Assembly (NCBI RefSeq): GCF_001517085.1
Contig: NZ_LRAC01000140.1
Span: 1-64,000, forward strand
Length of the DNA stretch: 64,000 nucleotides
Direction: 5' to 3'
Source: Paenibacillus sp. DMB5
GTDB taxonomy: Bacteria > Bacillota > Bacilli > Paenibacillales > Paenibacillaceae
Below, in pieces: positions 58,759 through 64,000 of this stretch (position 1 is the first letter of the stretch; each line of letters starts with the position of its first letter). Under the pieces are notes generated by a model, which ran no database searches, had not been told where the DNA came from, and saw nothing but the letters and a program-made list of their open reading frames with translations. The translations under genes were made by a program, and so were the position numbers.

Positions 58759-59376
58759 ATGACCCCTTTTAAACCTATTGTCCCATCCGCCGCACCCGAC
58801 CCGTATAAGGAGCGTATCCTGGAGGCTGCACGCGAGCTATTCACCGCAAACGGGCTGGAGGCTGTCAGTATGTACGCCATCGCCAAGCGCGCCGGTATCG
58901 GCCAAGGCTCACTGTACCGCCGTTTTTCTGATAAAGGTGAAATCTGTTCATTGCTGCTGCGCGACAGCACGGACCGGTTTTTGCTCAGTCTGGAAAATGA
59001 ACTTGCACTGCCGCAGGCAGATAAGGCTGCTCTTGATCACCTGCGGAGCAGCATCAGCCGGATTGTCGGGTTTATCGAACAGCACGCCGAGCTGCTGCAG
59101 CTGATCAAATCAGAGTTTACCGGCAAGAAGCAGCTCACCCAGTTTGAACACCCTTTTTTCCGCAGGCTGAACGAGTTTCTGACCCAGCTGCTCAGACGTG
59201 CTGCCGCCGGCGGTGAGATCAGTCCGGTTGATCCGCAGTTTACAGCCACGGCTCTGATTGCCGTGCTAAGCCCGGATTTGTACCTGTATCAGATGAAGCA
59301 GCACGGCTCCACCAGGGAGCAGATTACCGACGGTATTCTCGCCCTGTTCGTAACCGGCATTCAAAAAGGACTATAA
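58759..59376 (+). CDS. TetR/AcrR-family repressor
   Basis: A 205-residue regulator. The helix-turn-helix is ARELFTANGLEAVSMYAIAK then RAGIGQGSLYRRFSDKGEI. The C-terminal domain is an unassigned ligand pocket. It is divergent from the MFS exporter with two perfect palindromes between them, so it most likely represses both. The start at 58759 follows an A/G-rich AAAGGAAC site. The protein is full length, unlike the broken TetR gene at 12.1 kb. Confidence 0.92.
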   Translation: MTPFKPIVPSAAPDPYKERILEAARELFTANGLEAVSMYAIAKRAGIGQGSLYRRFSDKGEICSLLLRDSTDRFLLSLENELALPQADKAALDHLRSSISRIVGFIEQHAELLQLIKSEFTGKKQLTQFEHPFFRRLNEFLTQLLRRAAAGGEISPVDPQFTATALIAVLSPDLYLYQMKQHGSTREQITDGILALFVTGIQKGL

Positions 59377-59447
59377 GCCTCTCTTTACAAACCGCCAGGT
59401 TATGGTATATTAATTAGAAATTACGAATTGAATAAGAATCTTTTATT

Positions 59448-59537
59448 TCACTAGGGGAGTCGGCCGACTGAGACGGAGCTAAGCTCCGGACCCTTGGAAC
59501 CTGATCTGGATCATACCAGCGGAGGGAAGTGGAGCAG
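59448..59537 (+). ncRNA. TPP riboswitch (THI element)
   Basis: The thiamine-pyrophosphate aptamer is present in full: CTAGGGGAG, GACTGAGA, GACCCTTGGAACCTGATCTG, then CATACCAGCGGAGGGAAGTG. It is followed by a terminator (59583-59624). TPP binding should stop transcription of the downstream thiamine operon. Confidence 0.97.
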
Positions 59538-59582
59538 GAACGATCAGCATTGTCTGTATCCAGCCGACAGACTGTATCTTTC

Positions 59583-59624
59583 AGACCTCTTTATTTCCTC
59601 CGGAAATGAAGAGGTCTTTTTGTG
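59583..59624 (+). terminator. Expression-platform terminator of the TPP riboswitch
   Basis: AGACCTCTTTATTTCC (59583-59598) pairs with GGAAATGAAGAGGTCT (59602-59617) with one mismatch, then TTTTT. Confidence 0.9.
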
Positions 59625-59665
59625 TTCAATGTCTTTCGTAATTCAAGGAGGTAAAGTAGACTGCT

Positions 59666-60421
59666 ATGCTCTCGATTACTAATCTTAGCTATTCCTATGG
59701 CGCCGGGTCAGGCGGGCCTGTTATCCAAGGACTCTCCATGAACGTACAGCAGGGAGAATTCATTTCCCTGGTCGGAGCCAGCGGCTGCGGTAAAAGCACC
59801 CTGCTGCGCATCATCGCCGGTCTGCTCGAACCTTCAGGCGGGGACATTTCATTCGGCGGCAGACCTTCAACCGGCAGTACCCGGCTTGGAAAGATCGGAT
59901 ATATGCCGCAGCAGGATCTGCTGCTGCCGTGGAGAACCGTGCTGGACAATTGCCTGCTGGCGTGGGAGCTGAAGCGGAGCGGCAGCAAAGAGGCTGCCGT
60001 GCAGCAGATCCTCAGCCTGCTGCACAGTCTCGGCCTTGCCGGCACGGAGAATGCTTATCCGGAGGAGCTGTCCGGCGGCATGCGCCAGCGGATTGCCCTT
60101 GCCCGGACACTGTCCGCGGGGAGTGAGCTGCTGCTGCTTGATGAGCCTTTCGGAGCGCTTGATGCCCTGACCAAGCGCGGACTGCACCGCTTGCTGCTGC
60201 AGCTGTGGAGCAGCCTGGGCCGGACAGTGCTGTTCATCACCCATGATCTGGAGGAGGCACTGCTGCTCAGTGACCGGATCTGCCTCATGCATGGCGGGAG
60301 CATGCAGGAGATTGCTGTGCCGCTGCCGCGGCCAAGGCACGGGGAGCTAATCTATCAGCCGCAGTTTATGCAGCTGCGGGAAGAGCTGGAGCGGAGGCTG
60401 TATGAGAGCATTGCACATTAA
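59666..60421 (+). CDS. thiZ: Thiamine-precursor ABC transporter ATP-binding protein
   Basis: A 251-residue ATPase of the nitrate/sulfonate/taurine-like group. Walker A is GASGCGKST, the signature is LSGGMRQRIALARTL, and Walker B is LLLLDEPFGALDA. It is the first gene behind the TPP riboswitch and overlaps the permease start by 20 bases. With the NMT1-type binding protein it forms a ThiXYZ-type importer for the pyrimidine precursor. AAGGAGGT lies 13 bases before ATG, rather far, so translation may be modest. Confidence 0.88.
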   Translation: MLSITNLSYSYGAGSGGPVIQGLSMNVQQGEFISLVGASGCGKSTLLRIIAGLLEPSGGDISFGGRPSTGSTRLGKIGYMPQQDLLLPWRTVLDNCLLAWELKRSGSKEAAVQQILSLLHSLGLAGTENAYPEELSGGMRQRIALARTLSAGSELLLLDEPFGALDALTKRGLHRLLLQLWSSLGRTVLFITHDLEEALLLSDRICLMHGGSMQEIAVPLPRPRHGELIYQPQFMQLREELERRLYESIAH

Positions 60422-61178
60422 ACGGCTTCTTCACGCCTATGCCCCTGCCGCCCTGCTGGTGCTGGTGATCATCGCGGTCTGGGAAGGTGGTGTGCGGTTT
60501 GGTAAGGTTCCTGCGTTCATCCTGCCCGCGCCTTCCGCGGTCTGGGCCGCACTGCTGGAACACCGGACTTTGCTGCTAAGTGTGCATTTGCCGGCCACCT
60601 TGCAGGAAATCCTGCTCGGGTTCCTGTTATCTGCAGGCTGCGGCACCCTGCTCGGACTGGGGATGCATCTGTTCCGGCCGCTGGCCAAAGCGGTGTATCC
60701 GCTGCTGATTGTCAGCCAGACCATTCCGCTGATTGCGCTCTCCCCCATCCTGATTATGTGGTTCGGCTATTCACTCGGGGGCAAAATTGCCGTTGTTTTT
60801 CTGACCGCATTCTTTCCGGTAGTAGTTGGTACTTACGACGGACTGTATAAAAGCGGGGAGCAATACAAGGAGCTCCTGCTGACTCTTGGTGCCAGCCGCC
60901 GGCAGCTGCTGGTCAAAACGCAGATCCCGCTGGCGTTGCCCGCCTATTTCTCCGGCCTGAAGCTGTCGATTGTCTATTGCGTCATTGGAGCCACCATCGG
61001 CGAATGGCTTGGAGGCAACCGGGGTCTCGGCTATTACAGCCGCCGGATGGTCGGCAATCTGCACAGCGCAGAGCTGTTCGCCGCTGTCTTCCTGCTCTCT
61101 GTTCTAGGAGTCCTGCTGTTCCTGAGTGTCTGCGCTGCTGAACAAATTCTTGTAAAGAAAAGAGGTTTACGACGATGA
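60402..61178 (+). CDS. thiX: Thiamine-precursor ABC transporter permease
   Basis: A 258-residue SsuC/TauC-type permease with six hydrophobic segments. The EAA loop region is YKELLLTLGASRRQLLVKTQ, and IGEWLGGNRGLGYYSRRMVG is typical of ThiX-like permeases. It overlaps the genes on both sides (20 and 4 bases), so the three transporter genes are translationally coupled. Confidence 0.88.
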   Translation: MRALHIKRLLHAYAPAALLVLVIIAVWEGGVRFGKVPAFILPAPSAVWAALLEHRTLLLSVHLPATLQEILLGFLLSAGCGTLLGLGMHLFRPLAKAVYPLLIVSQTIPLIALSPILIMWFGYSLGGKIAVVFLTAFFPVVVGTYDGLYKSGEQYKELLLTLGASRRQLLVKTQIPLALPAYFSGLKLSIVYCVIGATIGEWLGGNRGLGYYSRRMVGNLHSAELFAAVFLLSVLGVLLFLSVCAAEQILVKKRGLRR

Positions 61179-62233
61179 GCCCTAATCCCATCTGTAACAA
61201 ATCATCTAAAAGAAATCTGCGCGTAAGAGCCGCACTGCTGGTCCTGACCGGCCTGCTTGCTGTAATCAGCGGCTGCAGCGGGTCAAATGCAGCCGATCCC
61301 TCCACGGATGCTGCCTCAGGCAATGCCAACGGAAAGCTGCACAAGATGACAGTCATGCTGGACTGGTATCCGAATGCTGTGCATTCTTTTCTGTATGCTG
61401 CTCAAGAAAAGGGTTATTTTGCCGAGGAAGGACTTGAGGTTGTGCTGCAAATGCCTGCCGACAGCAACGATGCCCTGAAGCTGGCCGCCGCAGGCAAGGT
61501 TGATCTTGCCCTCAGCTATCAGCCCCAGGTGCTAATGGCCCGTTCAGAGGAAATTCCCGTTGTATCCATCGCCGCGCTTGTGCGTCATCCGCTCAATCAT
61601 CTGCTTGTTCCGGCAGACAGCGGCATCAAGAGTCCCAAGGAGCTTTCCGGTAAAACCGCAGGTTACTCCTCCATTCCGCTCTATGAAGCTATGCTGCGGA
61701 CCATGGTGGAGCATGACGGCGGTGATCCGCAGTCGGTATCGATGGTCGATGTCGGCTTTGACCTGATTCCTGCCATTACTGCAGGCCGTGTTGACGCCAT
61801 TATCGGCGGCTTCATCAATCACGAGCAGCTGATACTCGACAAGGAGAACCATCCTGTTACTTCCATCGACCCTACAGCCTTCGGAGTGCCTGACTATTAC
61901 GAGCTGGTGCTGGTTGCCGGTGAGCAGGGGCTTCAGGAATCCAGGGACTACTACAGCAAATTCATGAATGCGGCCCGCAAAGGGCAGCAGTTTGTGCAGG
62001 ACCACCCGAAGGAAGCTTTGGATATTTTGCTGGCTCATGAGGACAGCACGGCCCCGCTCGACCCGCAGATCGAGAGCCAGAGCCTGGACATCTTGCTGCC
62101 GCTGATGGATGCAGGAGACAAGCCTTTTGGATACCAGACATCAGAGTCGTGGAACCGGGTCACAGACTGGCTATCCGGAAGCGGGCTGCTGTCAGGCGAA
62201 ACGAAAAGCGATGAGGCCTTTGTTAATTTGTGA
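61175..62233 (+). CDS. thiY: Thiamine-precursor binding lipoprotein (ThiY/NMT1 family)
   Basis: A 352-residue lipoprotein with lipobox ISGC. The NMT1/THI5-like domain includes TVMLDWYPNAVHSFLYAAQE and KGYFAEEGLEVVLQMPADSN. The first is a hallmark of ThiY proteins, which bind formyl-aminopyrimidine for salvage. It starts inside the permease gene end (ATGA overlap). Ligand identity is inferred from the TPP switch and family. Confidence 0.9.
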   Translation: MSPNPICNKSSKRNLRVRAALLVLTGLLAVISGCSGSNAADPSTDAASGNANGKLHKMTVMLDWYPNAVHSFLYAAQEKGYFAEEGLEVVLQMPADSNDALKLAAAGKVDLALSYQPQVLMARSEEIPVVSIAALVRHPLNHLLVPADSGIKSPKELSGKTAGYSSIPLYEAMLRTMVEHDGGDPQSVSMVDVGFDLIPAITAGRVDAIIGGFINHEQLILDKENHPVTSIDPTAFGVPDYYELVLVAGEQGLQESRDYYSKFMNAARKGQQFVQDHPKEALDILLAHEDSTAPLDPQIESQSLDILLPLMDAGDKPFGYQTSESWNRVTDWLSGSGLLSGETKSDEAFVNL

Positions 62234-62273
62234 GCTTTACCATTTTATACTCTAATTCTCAGGAGGAATAATC

Positions 62274-63071
62274 ATGTCCTATTTAGCCAAGGTACGCGAG
62301 CTTAATCCGCTCGTACATAACATTACTAACATCGTGGTGGCCAACTTCTCCGCCAACGGGCTGCTGGCGCTGGGTGCCTCCCCTTTTATGGCCGATGCGC
62401 GCGAAGAGGTTGCGGATGTTGCCGCCATGTCCGGAGCAGTGGTGCTGAATATCGGCACCTTGAACGAACAGGCCATCAACTCCATGATCCTCGCCGGACA
62501 GTCCGCCAACACGCACGGCGTACCGCTGGTGCTTGATCCGGTGGGCGCCGGTGCGACTGCTTACCGCAGCGAGGTCACACAAAAGCTGGTGCAGTCCATG
62601 CAGCTGACCGCGCTGCGCGGGAATGTGGCCGAGGTGGCCAATGTAGCCGGTGAAAGCTGGGCCAGCAAGGGTGTGGATGCCGGTGCAGGCGAAGGCGATG
62701 TACTTGCACTGGCCAAAAAGGCTGCCAAAAAGCTCGGCTGTGTAGTCATCGTTACCGGCCGGGAGGATGTCATTACCGACGGCAGACGCACCTTTGTCGC
62801 CAGCAACGGCCATCCGGTTCTGACCAAGGTAACCGGAACCGGGTGCCTGCTTAGTGCAGTGACCGGTGCATTTCTTGCCGCGAGCGAAGGCGCATGGCTG
62901 GAAGCGGCAGCAGAAGCGATATCCTTTTACGGCGTCGCTGCTGAGATCGCCGCAGAGCGGACTGAAGGCCAGGGGCCGGGAGCATTCCAGATTGAATTTC
63001 TGAACCAGCTGTCAGCAGTGACCCCGGAAATCTACAGCCAAAGATCGCGGATCGAACAGCTTCACAACTAA
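62274..63071 (+). CDS. thiM: Hydroxyethylthiazole kinase
   Basis: A 265-residue ribokinase-fold enzyme that phosphorylates the thiazole alcohol salvaged from thiamine. Motifs: LVHNITNIVVANFSANGLLA, VLDPVGAGATAYR, LRGNVAEVANVAG, and near the end KVTGTGCLLSAVTGAFLA, which holds the catalytic Cys/anion-hole segment. The ribosome binding site AGGAGGAATAATC precedes ATG. It is followed by thiD after 29 bases. Confidence 0.96.
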   Translation: MSYLAKVRELNPLVHNITNIVVANFSANGLLALGASPFMADAREEVADVAAMSGAVVLNIGTLNEQAINSMILAGQSANTHGVPLVLDPVGAGATAYRSEVTQKLVQSMQLTALRGNVAEVANVAGESWASKGVDAGAGEGDVLALAKKAAKKLGCVVIVTGREDVITDGRRTFVASNGHPVLTKVTGTGCLLSAVTGAFLAASEGAWLEAAAEAISFYGVAAEIAAERTEGQGPGAFQIEFLNQLSAVTPEIYSQRSRIEQLHN

Positions 63072-63100
63072 CAACCTGCAGGCAAAAAGGAGAATGCGGT

Positions 63101-63925
63101 ATGACCAAAGTAGTAAAAGCACTTACCATTGCCGGTTCGGACAGCGGCGGCGGTGCCGGCATCCAGGCTGACCTCAAGACCTTTCAGGAGCTGGGCGTGT
63201 ACGGCATGTCGGCACTCACTGCAGTCACGGCACAGAATACGCTGGGCGTTCAGGCTGTCTATCCCCTGACGGAGGAGGCTGTGGCCGCCCAGCTCGACTC
63301 CGTTGGAGCTGATTTGCAGCCGGATGCCGTGAAGACGGGCATGCTCTTCAGCAGTGCAATCATAAGTACCACAGCCGCCAAGATCAGGGAATACGGCTGG
63401 GAACGGCTTGTAGTCGATCCGGTGATGGTCGCCAAGGGCGGCTCTCCTCTCCTGCTGCAGGAGGCGGTGGCTGCACTAGTCAATCAACTGCTGCCGCTGT
63501 CTCTGGTCGTCACCCCCAATATTCCCGAAGCTGAAATATTAACCGGCATGACCATCACCGGGCTCCAAGAGCGTGAACAGGCTGCCAGGCTGATTCGCTC
63601 GATGGGCCCAAGGTATGTTGTGCTCAAGGGTGGCCATGATGACGGAACGGACGGTGTGCGGGATCTTATCTATGACGGGCAGGCTTTTACTTACCTGGAC
63701 AGCACGCGTATAGATACCAGACATACCCACGGCACCGGCTGTACCTTCTCGGCAGCCATTACCGCCGGACTTGCTGCAGGAGATCATGTTAATGAGGCTA
63801 TACAGACAGCCAAAGCTTTTATTCACGCGGCCATAGAACACAGCCTTGGGATCGGCAGCGGCCATGGTCCGACCAACCATTTTGCGTACCGGCGCAGTCA
63901 AAGAGAGGGGCAGCAGAATGCTTAG
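63101..63925 (+). CDS. thiD: Hydroxymethylpyrimidine/phosphomethylpyrimidine kinase
   Basis: A 274-residue ribokinase-family enzyme that makes HMP-PP for thiamine synthesis. Motifs: ALTIAGSDSGGGAGIQADLK, ALTAVTAQNTLGVQAV, VVDPVMVAKGG, TPNIPEAEILTGM and HTHGTGCTFSAAITAGLAAG. The last is the GTGC anion hole. It overlaps thiE by eight bases. The ribosome binding site AAGGAGAA precedes ATG. Confidence 0.96.
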   Translation: MTKVVKALTIAGSDSGGGAGIQADLKTFQELGVYGMSALTAVTAQNTLGVQAVYPLTEEAVAAQLDSVGADLQPDAVKTGMLFSSAIISTTAAKIREYGWERLVVDPVMVAKGGSPLLLQEAVAALVNQLLPLSLVVTPNIPEAEILTGMTITGLQEREQAARLIRSMGPRYVVLKGGHDDGTDGVRDLIYDGQAFTYLDSTRIDTRHTHGTGCTFSAAITAGLAAGDHVNEAIQTAKAFIHAAIEHSLGIGSGHGPTNHFAYRRSQREGQQNA

Positions 63926-64000
63926 CCGCAGCGAACATATCAGGGAATTGCTGAAGCTGTATTTTATAATGGGCAGTGTGAATTGCCGCCTGTCTCCGGC
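63918..64000 (+). CDS. thiE: Thiamine phosphate synthase, N-terminal part (cut by window edge)
   Basis: ATG 63918, with ribosome binding site AGAGGGG, opens a frame reading MLSRSEHIRELLKLYFIMGS then VNCRLSP, which runs off the right edge. RELLKLYFIMGSVN matches the start of ThiE in Bacillota (LLxVYFIMGS). It would join HMP-PP and thiazole phosphate and completes the operon. Only 27 residues are visible. Confidence 0.8.
   Translation, partial: MLSRSEHIRELLKLYFIMGSVNCRLSP

Noticed and set aside
1..64000. CRISPR arrays, insertion sequences, integrases, tRNA or rRNA genes
   Set aside because: Read for and not seen. The repeats at 2.3 and 27.4 kb lack the spacer/repeat form of CRISPR and have no transposase.

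Overview
The window looks like a chromosomal segment of a Paenibacillus-type member of the Bacillota. Supporting signs are strong AGGAGG-type ribosome binding sites, B. subtilis-like gene families (YwlC, TelA, AmpS, CitA, TcyABC, a thiamine salvage operon), a T-box leader, a secreted protein with SLH-type repeats, and a large set of extracytoplasmic sugar-uptake functions. There are no rRNA or tRNA genes, no CRISPR array, no transposase and no prophage block. The two edge genes, ywlC on the left and thiE on the right, are cut by the window.

Layout. 1-8.2 kb: the end of ywlC, gdhA and convergent ddh, then a run encoding a membrane/helical protein, a binding-protein-plus-VWA protein, TelA and an L,D-transpeptidase. 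8.2-11.5 kb is the RNA-regulated part. A STAS-like small protein and an atypical ketoacyl-synthase-III-like protein lie behind what reads as a cyclic-di-GMP-I riboswitch on the minus strand. Divergent from them is trpS, behind a tryptophan T-box and a small leader ORF with three consecutive Trp codons. 11.6-12.6 kb holds an SDR gene and a TetR gene that have both lost their facing 5' ends. 12.7-23.7 kb is a minus-strand carbohydrate locus: binding protein, two permeases, a LacI regulator and an esterase, then GH3 and GH94 enzymes. It resembles the Listeria 1,2-beta-oligoglucan (sophorooligosaccharide) system, and shared operator-like sites lie in front of both transcription units.

23.8-45 kb is mixed housekeeping and accessory content: a multidomain secreted protein, a Fur-controlled heme-monooxygenase-like gene, an ECF sigma/anti-sigma pair, AmpS, VanZ-RDD, amidase, a serine hydrolase, ExoA, CitA, an MmyB-type regulator divergent from FabF, a GH43 arabinanase lipoprotein, an orphan OppD and FabV. 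45-51.2 kb is a sugar-modification operon with two Gfo/Idh/MocA dehydrogenases, two TIM-barrel isomerase-like proteins and an APH-fold protein, divergent from an AraC regulator. 51.2-59.4 kb holds AIM24, Fur, a protein with an internal duplication, an SLH protein, a cystine-type ABC transporter, and an MFS exporter divergent from a TetR regulator with twin palindromic operators. 59.4-64 kb is a TPP-riboswitch-controlled thiamine precursor operon: ATPase, permease, binding protein, ThiM, ThiD, ThiE.

A caution runs through the window. At least five otherwise intact genes (ywlC, esterase, sugar-binding protein, amidase, MFS exporter) are broken by an apparent single-base shift whose other frame continues the expected protein. 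This pattern suggests residual indel errors in the assembly at least as much as real gene decay.
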